A DNA stretch of 53,640 bases from Roseovarius sp. (lineage in GTDB: Bacteria; Pseudomonadota; Alphaproteobacteria; Rhodobacterales; Rhodobacteraceae). The stretch lies in contig JAPOTF010000186.1 of NCBI GenBank assembly GCA_026709325.1, forward strand, positions 1 through 53,640, read 5' to 3'. The notes beneath the pieces were generated by a model. The model saw nothing but the letters and a program-made list of their open reading frames with translations. It had not been told where the DNA came from and did no database searches. Numbering within the stretch: position 1 is the stretch's first letter; every line of letters starts with the position of its first letter. The position numbers and the translations under genes are program-made. Below, piece after piece: positions 37,983 to 47,292 of this stretch.

Positions 37983-39017
37983 CTACTCGGCAGATGCCGA
38001 CAGACCGAGGATTTTACCGACTGTGTCGTTCCAGTTGGCCGCACATTCAGCGCCGCAGCGCTCGGCCCAACGGGAAAGAACAACCTCTGTCGCCAGACGG
38101 TCGCGCGTGGCAATGTCTTCGGCAGAGGGCTCCACCAGCGTCATGCCGCCGGGCTCGGTCGGGCAATCGCTCGACGTCAGACAGGACACCGCGGTTCCGT
38201 CCTGGCTTGCATTGTCCGCCCAAAGCGCATCATTTAACTTGGCGATTTCCGCGGTCAGCGTTTCCTGCTGGGCTGACGACATGGAATTCCATTTGTCCAT
38301 GTTCATGGCGCCGAAGGCGATGCCAAATCCGACGCGCAAGGTGTAGGCGTGGGAGGCAACCTGATACCACTTGGCGTTATAGGCCGACGTGGTGCCGGTA
38401 ATGCCGCAATCCACAACGCCCTTTTCCAGGGCCGGGACCACTTCGGCAAAAGGCACGGTCACGGACACGCCGCCCACCGCTTCGACAAAGTCACCCAGCG
38501 TCGTCGAATAGACCCGGATTTTCTTGCCTTCCAGATCTTCGATCCCGCCAATTTCGGCATTGCAATACAGAATCTGCGAGGGGAACGGATACAGCATCAT
38601 CAACTTGGCATTGTAAATCTCGGCAAACGCCTTTTCCATGATTGGGAAATAGGCCTCCTGCACGGCGCGAGACGTGTCAAAATCCTGAATGATTGAGCTG
38701 AGATCAGAGCCTTCGAACACCGCATTCTCGGCGGCGACATAACCCGGCAGGCCAAATGCGAAATCGAACACGCCGTTTTTAACAAGGCGCATGATCTCGA
38801 ACCCGCCGAGACCCAGTTCGGTTTGCGGCTTGATATCGCCAATGATCGAACCGCCCGACGCTTCGGCGATGGTTTCGTTCCAGAATGGACCTTCGTGACT
38901 GGCATAGTTTGGCAATGATCCCCAGGTTCCGACCGCTTTGATGACGGCGGGGCTTTCCGCCGATGCCACGCCCGTCGTGATCAGGGCAAGGGCCGTGGCC
39001 GCTATAAGTTTCTTCAT
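37983..39017 (-). CDS. dctP: TRAP transporter substrate-binding protein (DctP family)
   Basis: 344 residues with a clear signal peptide (MKKLIAATALALITTGVASA, cleavage near 20). GIEDLEGKKIRVYSTTLGDF and VPFAEVVPALEKGVVDCGITG are typical of DctP proteins; the arginine in KIRVY normally binds the carboxylate of the ligand. Several cysteines (YCNAE, VDCG, SCLTSSDC, RCGAEC) may form periplasmic disulfides. Good ribosome-binding site (AGGAGAGAACC) before the ATG. Ligand probably an organic acid, perhaps the substrate of the upstream hydro-lyase. Confidence 0.95.
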   Translation of the reverse strand: MKKLIAATALALITTGVASAESPAVIKAVGTWGSLPNYASHEGPFWNETIAEASGGSIIGDIKPQTELGLGGFEIMRLVKNGVFDFAFGLPGYVAAENAVFEGSDLSSIIQDFDTSRAVQEAYFPIMEKAFAEIYNAKLMMLYPFPSQILYCNAEIGGIEDLEGKKIRVYSTTLGDFVEAVGGVSVTVPFAEVVPALEKGVVDCGITGTTSAYNAKWYQVASHAYTLRVGFGIAFGAMNMDKWNSMSSAQQETLTAEIAKLNDALWADNASQDGTAVSCLTSSDCPTEPGGMTLVEPSAEDIATRDRLATEVVLSRWAERCGAECAANWNDTVGKILGLSASAE

Positions 39018-39362
39018 GGTTCTCTCCTATGATGATTGTCAAGCAGGGGCGCGTTCACGTTTCCGCACATGTTACATGATTTTATCTTGCGTGGCCGTTC
39101 TCGGGCTGTCAAGACGTTTTCCCCGAGAGCGTTTCGGCGACCTCGGTGTCGGAAGTCCGGGCCCGGCGGGGCCTTGAAGCAGATGCGGTGAAAATGTTTG
39201 AGACCGCCATGGCCAACATGGGGGCTGTGTAAATCACGGCGACATAATGCCGGTTGCGTTCAGGGCCGGCGAACCCGCGCTCGGGTGAATTTTCAAGATT
39301 GCCAATGTCAGCTGCGCTCCACGGGAACACGACAATAACGCGTGCGGTTTGCAAACAGAGCC
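39018..39362. other. Gap between hydro-lyase and TRAP genes
   Basis: 345 bases. A reverse frame of 81 codons (39109-39354) lacks a domain and a start context and may be a fragment of a decayed gene. No strong promoter pair or terminator was found; the dctP ribosome-binding site is at its left edge. Confidence 0.4.
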
Positions 39363-40166
39363 TTATCTTATGAACGCGTCTTCGGTGTCGTCGATATCGG
39401 TGATCAGCATGTGACCGGGCGCGTGTGTCACAACGATCGGGAGATCGGCCGCCGCCAGAGCGTTCTGGGGCGTGACACCGCAGGCCCAGAATACAGGCAC
39501 ACCTTCTCCCACAGGCGGATCACCCCAATCGGGCGCGTCTATATTGGAGATGCCGATTTCACCCGGATCGCCAACCAGCACGGGCGCACCGTGGGCCCAG
39601 GGGTACCTTGCCGTGATGTCTTGAGCGCGGGCCACCTGATGTTCTGGCACCCTGCGCATGGACACCACCATGCCACCCCCAAATGGACCGACTCGCGTGG
39701 TCTCCATGCTGGTGCGATACATCGGCACCGTGCGGTTCACCTCGATATGGGGAACTGGCACGCCGGCCCGAAGCAGGGCCGCTTCGAAGGTAAAGGAACA
39801 CCCAAGCGCAAAAGCGACCCAGTCATTTTCCCAAAGGTCGACGATGTCCCTCACGCGGTCTGCCAAATTGCCGTTGCGATAGACATTGTAAAGCGGCACG
39901 TCGCGGCGGATGTCGATCGCGCCCAGTTCCGCCCAATCGGGATTGCCGACTTGCGTTTTGCCCACCAAGGGGCAAGGGCGCGGATTTTCGCGGCAATAGG
40001 TTTCGAAATGCACGGCATGAGCCGCTGGAAGGATGACCAGGTTGGCTTGCAATTTTCCAGAGGCCAAACCGGCGGTTTGCCCGACGTAGGCGCCCGACCG
40101 GATGGCCGCGCGCACCCTGGCCGCTGACTGGCCCCGCAATTCGGAATGTTTGATCTTTTCGAGCAT
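39363..40166 (-). CDS. DUF1445 putative hydro-lyase (D-glutamate cyclase-like)
   Basis: 267 residues, full length. Conserved family features: RAAIRSGAYVGQTAGLASG near the N-terminus, VAFALGCSFTFEAALLRAGV, PFGGGMVVSMRRVP and the C-terminal VTHAPGHMLITDI. The family is annotated as putative hydro-lyase, and a mammalian relative is D-glutamate cyclase. It is often found beside transporters; here it lies upstream of the TRAP operon on the same strand, so it may act on the imported compound. Reaction not certain. Confidence 0.9.
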   Translation of the reverse strand: MLEKIKHSELRGQSAARVRAAIRSGAYVGQTAGLASGKLQANLVILPAAHAVHFETYCRENPRPCPLVGKTQVGNPDWAELGAIDIRRDVPLYNVYRNGNLADRVRDIVDLWENDWVAFALGCSFTFEAALLRAGVPVPHIEVNRTVPMYRTSMETTRVGPFGGGMVVSMRRVPEHQVARAQDITARYPWAHGAPVLVGDPGEIGISNIDAPDWGDPPVGEGVPVFWACGVTPQNALAAADLPIVVTHAPGHMLITDIDDTEDAFIR

Positions 40167-40770
40167 GCGCCCCCTTTCCTCGAGGTTGGGCGGGACAAAT
40201 GGATAAACTCAAATCAGAAATGGCGATTTGTTTCGACGGGAATTCTTTACGGAATTCAGCGGCCGTGCCGCGTGCCCGGCAGGGCAAACGCCGCATCCGC
40301 GCCGGCGGGAAACGAGGCGGCAAACTACAGCGGCGAGGGCTTGAAGTCGGGATATGTTTGTCTGATTTCGCAACTGTCCTCCCCCTTTGAAGCTTTTTCC
40401 CGGCAATATGATTTTAGCATATAGACGGCCTTGCCATGGAAGGCAATTTGCATGGCGATGAGCGGATTGCATCCCATTGCCTTCATTGAGGCCGGCCAGC
40501 TTGATGTTCCGCACCATGCCCTGGAGCGTTGGCTTTAGGGGTTTGCGCCGGGGAGAAGGCAAGTCCGCATAAATTGGTTTGGTAAAAAATGAAGTGTTTC
40601 AATCAACTGGTTGAACAGCGCGAGAAAGACAATTCCGCAATGTCTCCGCCTTTTGCAATTGCTCCGCATGGGATGGACGAGGCAATTTTGCGGAAAACGC
40701 ATGGATCGGCAACGCGGCGGGGGAAAGTGGCGTGCGCCGAAAGCAATTGAACTGCAACGGTTAATTCACG
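40167..40770. other. 604-bp region with no convincing gene, right edge of the accessory island
   Basis: One reverse frame of 117 codons (40209-40562) lacks known domains and has a cysteine/arginine-rich composition unlike neighbouring proteins. A small hairpin (TTGCC/GGCAA, 40432-40447) is present. Nothing else is recognised. Confidence 0.45.
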
Positions 40771-41583
40771 TTATTTAAGACCGAGCACATCTAGCATGTC
40801 ATATTCACCTGCTTTTCGGCCTTGGCCCCAAAGTGCCGCTTTAAGCGCGCCTCGCGCAAAAACCGAACGGTCGGTGGCCGCATGGCGAAGTGTTATGCGT
40901 TCACCCGGAGATGCAAAAAGCACATCGTGCTCTCCAACGATGTCACCGCCGCGAATGGCGTGAAAGCCGATGTCGCCGCGCTTGCGCTTTCCGGCGATTC
41001 CATCGCGCCCGCGGTCGGCAACGGATTGAAGGTCGACTCCTCGCCCATCTGCCGCCGCCTGTCCAAGCATAAGGGCCGTTCCGGAAGGCGCGTCAACCTT
41101 CTGGTTGTGATGCGCTTCAATGACCTCGATGTCAAAATCGTCATCCAGAGCCGACGCAACTTTTTTTGCCAGTTGAACGAGCAGATTGACCCCGAGACTC
41201 ATGTTGCCGGCTCTGATTATTGTCGTGTGACGCGCCGCGGCCGAGATTTTGCCCAGATCTTCAGTGGTCAGACCAGTGGTCCCGATTACATGAACGCATC
41301 GCGCCTGAGCGGCCAGTCCGGCCATTGCAACAGTGGCCGCCGGAGTTGTAAAATCCGCAATCGCGCTGGCGTTGGCGAGGGTTTCCAGCGGATCGTCCGT
41401 GACGATGGTCCCGGATGCGCTCCCGCCCATGGCCACGCCAACGTCAAGCCCTATCCATGGATGTCCGGGCCTTTCGAGGGCGCCGGACAAAAACGCCTTG
41501 TCGGAGTCGCCAATTGTTCGAACGAGCATCCGGCCCATGCGGCCCGAAGCGCCTGCGACGGCAATTCCCGGAATATTTGGCAT
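40771..41583 (-). CDS. dapB: 4-hydroxy-tetrahydrodipicolinate reductase
   Basis: 270 residues, normal for DapB. Lysine/diaminopimelate synthesis, NAD(P)H-dependent. N-terminal nucleotide-binding loop [25 protein letters not shown]; the substrate-binding signature [37 protein letters not shown] at 41583 begins MPNIPGIAV; a longer frame to 41613 adds ten residues not typical of the family. Divergent from rbfA across about 86 bp. Confidence 0.96.
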   Translation of the reverse strand: MPNIPGIAVAGASGRMGRMLVRTIGDSDKAFLSGALERPGHPWIGLDVGVAMGGSASGTIVTDDPLETLANASAIADFTTPAATVAMAGLAAQARCVHVIGTTGLTTEDLGKISAAARHTTIIRAGNMSLGVNLLVQLAKKVASALDDDFDIEVIEAHHNQKVDAPSGTALMLGQAAADGRGVDLQSVADRGRDGIAGKRKRGDIGFHAIRGGDIVGEHDVLFASPGERITLRHAATDRSVFARGALKAALWGQGRKAGEYDMLDVLGLK

Positions 41584-41669
41584 GTGGCGGTCTCCATTGG
41601 CGGTTGATTGCACTTAACGCAATTATCCGCACTTGGCAAAGCCTCTTCAACCGAATAGATACTGTCGAC

Positions 41670-42065
41670 ATGCGACGTGGAAAATTTCATGATGCTCATG
41701 GCATTTCGCAACGCCAGTTGAGAGTGGGCGAACTGATCAGACGCACCCTGGCGGAGATTCTCGTTCGCGGGGAAATCCATGACCCGGAACTCAACCGTTT
41801 TTCAGTTACCGTGGGCGAGGTTCGCGCCTCTGCCGATCTCAAGGTTGCCACGGCATATGTTTCTCCTCTGGGAGGAAGAGAATACGAAAGTCTTCTTGAG
41901 CTTCTGAATCGCAACAAGGCGGAATTGAGACAAATTCTTGGAAAGAGGCTTGAATTGAAATTCACCCCCGAAGTGCGGTTTCGCATAGACGAAACCTATG
42001 ATCAAATGGATGAGACAAGACGTCTGTTTTCGCAGGAGAGCGTCCGGCGCGATATCGAATGCTGA
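41670..42065 (+). CDS. rbfA: Ribosome-binding factor A
   Basis: 131 residues. Cold-shock-related 30S maturation factor with KH-like fold: RQLRVGELIRRTLAEIL, SVTVGEVRASADLKVATAYVSPLGG and the C-terminal TPEVRFRIDETYDQM are the family signatures. The ATG at 41670 is chosen by family length; the frame extends upstream into dapB, which cannot be coding for this protein. Its stop overlaps the next gene's start by seven bases. Confidence 0.95.
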   Translation: MRRGKFHDAHGISQRQLRVGELIRRTLAEILVRGEIHDPELNRFSVTVGEVRASADLKVATAYVSPLGGREYESLLELLNRNKAELRQILGKRLELKFTPEVRFRIDETYDQMDETRRLFSQESVRRDIEC

Positions 42066-42805
42066 TGCGCGCGGGGAGATCTCTACTGCTCGCCATGGCG
42101 CTCTCCGGGCCGGTCAAGGCTGTCGAATGCACTGTGGCGACTTATGGGGGACATGAATTCTCCGTTTGCAGGGCGGATGCCGAAATGGAGGACATACGCC
42201 TCTTTTTGAATGATCCCGATACCGGTTTGCCGCTGGCAACCTTTAGCAACGTCAAGGCGCTTGTGGAAGGCGAAGGCATGAAACTGGCTTTTGCGATGAA
42301 TGCGGGAATGTATCATCAGGACCGTCGCCCCGTAGGCTATTATGTCGAACACGGCAGAGAATTTTCGCGCCTGGTCTCAAATGAGGGCCCCGGAAATTTC
42401 GGCATGCTTCCAAACGGCGTCTTTTGCGTGGGAGAGAGGCGGGCCAATGTCATTGAAACCATGACATTCCTTCAGGAAACGCCGAAATGCGAGCACGCCA
42501 CTCAATCCGGGCCGATGCTGGTTGTCAACGGCGATTTGCACTATCGCTTTCTGGTGGACAGCGACAGCAAATATTTGCGCAACGGAGTGGGCACCTCCGG
42601 AGATGGCAAAACCGTCTGGTTTGCCATTTCACACTCCCCGGTTAACTTTCACACCTTTGCAAGGCTGTTTCAATCCGTTCTCGGCACTCCGAATGCGCTT
42701 TACCTTGATGGGAATGTTTCACGGCTTTATTCACCGGAGCTGGGACGATTTGACGGAGGGCTGCCCCTCGGTCCGATAGTTGGAATAGTCGTTCAAGAGG
42801 AGTGA
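42059..42805 (+). CDS. Secreted phosphodiester glycosidase (NAGPA-domain) protein
   Basis: 248 residues, signal peptide at 1-21 (LLLAMALSGPVKA). The domain matches DUF2233/NAGPA: FAMNAGMYHQDRRPVGYYV, GNFGMLPNGVFCVG, ATQSGPMLVVNG, RNGVGTSGDGKTVWFAIS and ALYLDGNVSRLY, with the conserved glycines and the N-x-S/G catalytic region. Related enzymes hydrolyse phosphodiester-linked sugars; substrate unknown. Between rbfA and truB, as in many Rhodobacterales; overlaps rbfA. An alternative ATG is at 42065. Confidence 0.88.
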   Translation: MLMRAGRSLLLAMALSGPVKAVECTVATYGGHEFSVCRADAEMEDIRLFLNDPDTGLPLATFSNVKALVEGEGMKLAFAMNAGMYHQDRRPVGYYVEHGREFSRLVSNEGPGNFGMLPNGVFCVGERRANVIETMTFLQETPKCEHATQSGPMLVVNGDLHYRFLVDSDSKYLRNGVGTSGDGKTVWFAISHSPVNFHTFARLFQSVLGTPNALYLDGNVSRLYSPELGRFDGGLPLGPIVGIVVQEE

Positions 42806-42858
42806 TCAACCGCATTTTAAATGTCGTCGGATCGCGCAAGGGCTAAAAGGATGACTTG

Positions 42859-43773
42859 ATGGCAAAGGGTCGGGACATTTCAGGCTGGCTTGTTGTGGAT
42901 AAACCCGTCGGCATGACTTCCACGGCCGCGACCGGAAAGGTGAGACGGGCGTTTCAGGCGAGGAAGGCCGGCCATGCGGGCACGCTTGATCCTTTGGCAA
43001 CCGGCGTGCTTCCGATAGCGCTCGGCGAGGCCACAAAGACCATGCGCCATGTTGCGGGCGGCCTCAAATCGTATTCCTTCAAGGTCCGACTCGGCATTGC
43101 CACCAATACGGACGATGCCGAAGGTCAGGTTGCGGCGACAAGCGAACTGCGGCCAGACAATGTGGCAATCAAATCGGCGCTTGAGGAATTTACCGGAAAC
43201 ATCATGCAGGTTCCCCCGAAGTTTTCCGCGATTAAAATCGGCGGCGAGCGAAGCTACAAGCTGGCGCGCGATGGTGATGAATTTGAAATCGGGCCAAGGC
43301 CTCTTTTTGTTCGGGAGCTTTTGCTGAAGTCTCGCCCCGACCCGGATCATGTTGTTCTTGAGATGACTTGCGGCAAAGGCGGTTACGTAAGGTCGATAGC
43401 CAGAGATCTTGGAGAGGCTTTGGGCTGCTTTGGGCATGTCGCGTCCCTTCACCGGACCAAATCGGGTCCATTCAAGCTTGAAAACGGGATTGGAATGGAA
43501 ATCATCGAGGCGCTTGCCCGAGATCCCGAGCTGGATTCATTCCTTATGCCGCTTGAGGACGGTCTTGCGTCTCTGCCAGAGGTGCATTGCACGAAAACCG
43601 GCGCTTTGAAAATGCGGCATGGGAATCCCGGGGAGGTAATGGCGCGCGGTTTGGATTACGGGGAGGAATGCTGGGCATCGTATAAGGGGCGCGCGATTGC
43701 CATAGGCCAATATAAAGCCGGTGAGATGCATCCCGCGAGGGTGTTTAACAGGGCGAGGAGTGAATTCAATTGA
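42859..43773 (+). CDS. truB: tRNA pseudouridine-55 synthase
   Basis: 304 residues. Converts U55 of tRNA to pseudouridine. [13 protein letters not shown], the catalytic aspartate in [14 protein letters not shown] (Asp44), [19 protein letters not shown], and [15 protein letters not shown]. Start ATG at 42859 follows AAAAGGATGA; a TTG three bases upstream is less likely. The 3' end overlaps the next gene by four bases. Confidence 0.96.
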   Translation: MAKGRDISGWLVVDKPVGMTSTAATGKVRRAFQARKAGHAGTLDPLATGVLPIALGEATKTMRHVAGGLKSYSFKVRLGIATNTDDAEGQVAATSELRPDNVAIKSALEEFTGNIMQVPPKFSAIKIGGERSYKLARDGDEFEIGPRPLFVRELLLKSRPDPDHVVLEMTCGKGGYVRSIARDLGEALGCFGHVASLHRTKSGPFKLENGIGMEIIEALARDPELDSFLMPLEDGLASLPEVHCTKTGALKMRHGNPGEVMARGLDYGEECWASYKGRAIAIGQYKAGEMHPARVFNRARSEFN

Positions 43774-44324
43774 GCGTGAGCGGGCAAAAACATAATCCCG
43801 GAGGCAGGGTGAAACTGGCACTGCCTGAAGGCGTGGCGGGAGATGCGTGGTTTTCCAACTGCGGTCGCTACCGCCAGGCTTTGATCAGAGACTGGACTGT
43901 TGCGGGGGAAAAGCCCTCGTCGGCAATGTTCGTTGGGATGAATCCATCTGTGGCGGACGAGAATGTATCGGACCCAACCTGTCATCGCGAACTGATGTTT
44001 GCAATGTCATGGAACTACACGCGCTATCTCAAGGGCAATGTCCTTGATTGGCGCGCAACCTCGCCCCGGGATATTCCCCATGATCCGTCCATTGCCTGCA
44101 GCGCCGCGAACATTCCCGCTCTTGTGGACATGGCAAAAGATGCCGATGTGATTGTCATGGCCCATGGCAGACTGCATCGAAGATACGGCGTCATACTTGA
44201 TAATGTGATTGATGCAATGAGAAAAGCGGGAAAGCCTCTCAAGTGCCTTGGATTTAACAAGGACGGTTCAGCGCGGCATCCGCTGTATTTGCGCAAGGAT
44301 ACCCGGCTGAAGGATTATCCATGA
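43770..44324 (+). CDS. DUF1643-family protein
   Basis: 184 residues. The family pattern is clear: [37 protein letters not shown] and the C-terminal [11 protein letters not shown]. Function unknown. Start is TTG at 43770, overlapping the truB stop, with GAGGAG about nine bases upstream; a GTG at 43776 is an alternative. Translationally coupled to truB. Confidence 0.85.
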   Translation: MSVSGQKHNPGGRVKLALPEGVAGDAWFSNCGRYRQALIRDWTVAGEKPSSAMFVGMNPSVADENVSDPTCHRELMFAMSWNYTRYLKGNVLDWRATSPRDIPHDPSIACSAANIPALVDMAKDADVIVMAHGRLHRRYGVILDNVIDAMRKAGKPLKCLGFNKDGSARHPLYLRKDTRLKDYP

Positions 44325-44625
44325 CAATAATCCGCTGTACGTTCAGTTGCGAACATATGCGCCAAATGTAAAACCGCCTCCCATGAAGCGAAAAACGCGA
44401 TTGCAATTCGAGGTGCCGACATTTGACATGCGGCAGGAAAAAAGCCTTTTTACCTGAAATTCGACATGTACCCCCGGGAACACGTCAAAATGCCGATTTT
44501 TCAGGCAAGCGCATGTCTTTGGCAAATTGCCTTGATAAATGGCGGCAAGGTCGCGCGATTTGTTCAAATAACGAGCGGGCATCCCATGGCGGAATGCCCG
44601 CAAGTCGATTTTCAGTCAGTTCCGG
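44325..44625. other. Convergent gap between the DUF1643 gene and degP, with hairpins
   Basis: 301 bases, no gene. GCGGGCAT (44575-44582) pairs with ATGCCCGC (44594-44601), and a near-palindrome lies at 44434-44456 (AAAAAG/CTTTTT core). Either may end the convergent transcripts, but no clean T-run follows. Confidence 0.4.
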
Positions 44626-46080
44626 CTAGCTCTCGTCATTAATCGAAAGAGCGATATATCGTTTGTTGTCCCCTCTTTGGATCAGCAGCCTGATCGCCTT
44701 TCTGCCGGCTTCGCTCGCATACTGTATGCTTTCTTCAATATCCTTGACGCTTGCCACCGGTTTGTGAGCCGCCTCAAGTATCACATCATTTGGGCGTATG
44801 CCTTTGTCGTATGCGTCGGAAAGGCTGTCTATATCCTCAACAAGCAGGCCGGAAACGTCTGCATTTAAACCATGCTGCTCACGCAGGCTTTCATCAACGG
44901 GAACAAGCGTGATGCCGAGTATGGTTCGTGGACTGGAATCGATGCCAGTGCCATCAGAGAGTTTTGCTGTAAGCGTGCCCTCCGCGATTTCACGGCGCCC
45001 AAGTTTCACGTCAAATGAAATCGCCTCCCCGTCTCGGATCAGTTCCACCGGGACCGTTTTACCGAATTCCGTATCTCCGACAATATTTATGAGATTTCTC
45101 GAGTCCTGGATTTCAAGACCGTTGAAAGACAGAATTACGTCCCCGGGCAGTATTCCCGCATCCGCTGCGGGTCCATCGGGTACATCGGATACAAGTGCGC
45201 CTCTCGCATCGCCCATGCCCATGGCCTCGGCAAGATCCGTTGTGACATCCTGGATGCGCACGCCAAGCCATCCCCTTCTGGTTTCGCCATATTCCTTGAG
45301 TTGGTCCAGCACTTTGGTTACGACGTTTGATGCCATTGAAAAGCCAATGCCAATGGAACCGCCCGACTGGGTGAGTATTGCCGTGTTGACGCCAATCACC
45401 TCGCCATCCATGTTTAGCAGGGGTCCGCCGGAATTGCCCTGATTTATGGCGGCATCCGTCTGTATGAAGTCGTCATAGGTTCCAGACAAGGCGCGGTTTC
45501 GCGCGGAAACGATGCCAACGCTGACCGAGAATTCCTGACCTAGCGGATTGCCCACGGCCATAACCCAGTCTCCCACTCTGGCCGTGTCGCTGTCGGTGAA
45601 TTCAAGATATTCAAAAGACTCTTCGGAGTCGATCTTAAGAAGCGCGAGATCGGTTTTGGGATCGGTACCTATCACCTCGGCCTCGAATTTCTCCCCCGAA
45701 AACATTTCCACGCTGATCTTCATCGCGGATTGAATGACATGGTAGTTGGTGACAACATAGCCGTCTTCGGAAATCAGAAAGCCGGAACCCAGGGCGCTTC
45801 TGGGGCCTCTCGGTGCATTCCTGGGCTGGTTTTCAAAAAATTCGCGGAACCGGTCGGGAATAACCCCTCTTGGAATCCGCATTTGAGGCTCGGCATCGGC
45901 GTTCTGGATTGCGGTTGTGGTAATGTATACCACCGATGGGCTGACGTTTTCGGCCAGATCGGCCAGATTGTCAGGATGGGAATTTGCCGCAATCGCCTGG
46001 CTAAAAAGTATGGCGGTGGTCGCGCAAATCGCATAAACCATCTGCATGACACCTGGTCTGGAAACTGAATCTACCTGCAT
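44626..46080 (-). CDS. degP: Periplasmic serine protease of the DegP/HtrA family
   Basis: 484 residues. Signal peptide at 1-31, trypsin-like domain with triad His114 (TNYHVIQ), Asp144 (KTDLALL) and Ser217 (GNSGGPLL), then two PDZ domains (GWLGVRIQDV onward, and GITLVPVDESLREQ onward). Degrades misfolded periplasmic proteins. Start 46080 is fixed by GGAGGAGATATG on the reverse strand; a frame extending to 46188 overlaps the upstream regulatory repeat and is not conserved. Last gene of the hflK-hflC-DUF2065-degP run, the usual alphaproteobacterial arrangement. Confidence 0.96.
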   Translation of the reverse strand: MQVDSVSRPGVMQMVYAICATTAILFSQAIAANSHPDNLADLAENVSPSVVYITTTAIQNADAEPQMRIPRGVIPDRFREFFENQPRNAPRGPRSALGSGFLISEDGYVVTNYHVIQSAMKISVEMFSGEKFEAEVIGTDPKTDLALLKIDSEESFEYLEFTDSDTARVGDWVMAVGNPLGQEFSVSVGIVSARNRALSGTYDDFIQTDAAINQGNSGGPLLNMDGEVIGVNTAILTQSGGSIGIGFSMASNVVTKVLDQLKEYGETRRGWLGVRIQDVTTDLAEAMGMGDARGALVSDVPDGPAADAGILPGDVILSFNGLEIQDSRNLINIVGDTEFGKTVPVELIRDGEAISFDVKLGRREIAEGTLTAKLSDGTGIDSSPRTILGITLVPVDESLREQHGLNADVSGLLVEDIDSLSDAYDKGIRPNDVILEAAHKPVASVKDIEESIQYASEAGRKAIRLLIQRGDNKRYIALSINDES

Positions 46081-46157
46081 ATCTCCTCCAATGGTTTCGG
46101 ATCTGCGCCCGAATACATCAGGCGCACTATGATTGCTGAATCTAGTTTTCGCGTTGC

Positions 46158-46178
46158 CTTTTGCAATGAATGCAAAAG
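46158..46178. promoter_or_regulatory. Perfect inverted repeat upstream of degP (possible operator)
   Basis: CTTTTGCA (46158-46165), five bases, TGCAAAAG (46171-46178), 80 bases before the degP start and inside the gap after the DUF2065 gene. No T-run follows, so an operator is likelier than a terminator. Binding protein unknown. Confidence 0.45.
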
Positions 46179-46212
46179 ATTCTAACAATCATTTGAACAA
46201 ATGTTGCGGCAT

Positions 46213-46410
46213 TCAGTTTCCGATTGATCTGGCCAGCCAAAGCAGAAGAGCTCCAACCGCCATTGAAAGCAGACCCATCAAACGGCGCTGATCATGAGGC
46301 ATTGACCTGAGCATCGCCAGCAACCGCTCGACAACTGAAGGTGCAAGCGCATATATCAGTCCCTCGACCGCGAGCAGAAGTCCAAGTGCATATAATATTG
46401 ACGCCATCAT
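46213..46410 (-). CDS. DUF2065 small membrane protein
   Basis: 65 residues, two predicted membrane helices (ILYALGLLLAVEGLIYAL and LMGLLSMAVGALLLWLA) joined by a short basic loop (SMPHDQRRLMG). Family of unknown function, conserved between hflC and degP in alphaproteobacteria. Start overlaps the hflC stop by four bases (ATGA). Confidence 0.88.
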   Translation of the reverse strand: MMASILYALGLLLAVEGLIYALAPSVVERLLAMLRSMPHDQRRLMGLLSMAVGALLLWLARSIGN

Positions 46411-47291
46411 TGCGCTTGCGCCGAAACTCCCATGTCCGATCCGAGATAATTGAAGAATTCGCTGTCAGGAGACATGACCATGGAAGAGTTGCTGCCATGC
46501 AATGCCTTGCGATAGGCATTGAGCGAGCGGTAGAACTCGAAAAACTCGGGATCCTCCCCGAATGCCGCGGCAAATATCGCGTTTCGCTCCGCATCTGCCT
46601 CGCCACGGGTAATTTCCGCCTTCCTGCGGGCGTCCGACACGATTTCCACCTGCGTTCTGTCCGCCTGCGCCCGAACCCTTTGAGCCGCTTCGTTGCCCCG
46701 AGCGCGCTCGTCAGCGGCCTCGCGCTCGCGTTCGGCACGCATCCGCGCGAATGTCGCGTCAAGGTTTTGCCTGGGCAGGTCGGTTCTTTTCAGGCGAACG
46801 TCGACGATTTCCACTCCAAGAGCGGCCGCCTGCGAAAACGAGCCATTGCGTATGCGGAGCATGAGAGCCGCGCGGTCCGAACTTAGAATGTCATTGGAGG
46901 CGACCGAGCCAAGTATCTCCCGTGTTTGCGCTCTAAGTATCGAGTCCAGCCGGTCTTCCGCAAACTCAATGCCCCCCACGCCGACAGCCTGTCGGAATCT
47001 CTCCACATCGTCCACCCTGTAGCGGGCAAATGCGTCTACAACAAGTCGACGATCATCCAGGGGCGTTACCTCAAGCGGATCAATGTCGCGGCTAAGTATG
47101 CGGTCGTCATAGCGCACAACTTGCTGTATCAGGGGAATTTTAAAGCCAAGTCCGGGATCTTCCTTTACCTTGATGACTCGGCCAAACTGCAGAACAAGCG
47201 CCTTTTCGCGTTCATCCACAATGAATATTGACGACAGCGCCGCAATTGCAAAAACGGCGACTACAGGCAGAATAAGAGCTGATTTTCGCAT
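46407..47291 (-). CDS. hflC: HflC, regulator of the FtsH protease
   Basis: 294 residues, SPFH/prohibitin family. Single N-terminal membrane segment (ILPVVAVFAIAALSSIFIV), SPFH domain with DEREKALVLQFGRVI, then a coiled-coil helix with RMRAEREREAADERARGNE. Forms with HflK a periplasm-facing complex around FtsH. ATG at 47291 (MRKSALILP) is two bases after the hflK stop; a longer frame upstream is not conserved. Confidence 0.95.
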   Translation of the reverse strand: MRKSALILPVVAVFAIAALSSIFIVDEREKALVLQFGRVIKVKEDPGLGFKIPLIQQVVRYDDRILSRDIDPLEVTPLDDRRLVVDAFARYRVDDVERFRQAVGVGGIEFAEDRLDSILRAQTREILGSVASNDILSSDRAALMLRIRNGSFSQAAALGVEIVDVRLKRTDLPRQNLDATFARMRAEREREAADERARGNEAAQRVRAQADRTQVEIVSDARRKAEITRGEADAERNAIFAAAFGEDPEFFEFYRSLNAYRKALHGSNSSMVMSPDSEFFNYLGSDMGVSAQAQ

Positions 47292-47292
47292 T

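Noticed and set aside
40209-40562. Reverse 117-codon frame beside the hydro-lyase
   Set aside because: Composition unlike real genes here (Cys/Arg-rich), no known domain.
42894-42902. TGTGGATAA, a perfect DnaA-box word
   Set aside because: It lies inside truB, encoding the conserved VVDKP segment, and is single; coincidence is the simpler explanation.
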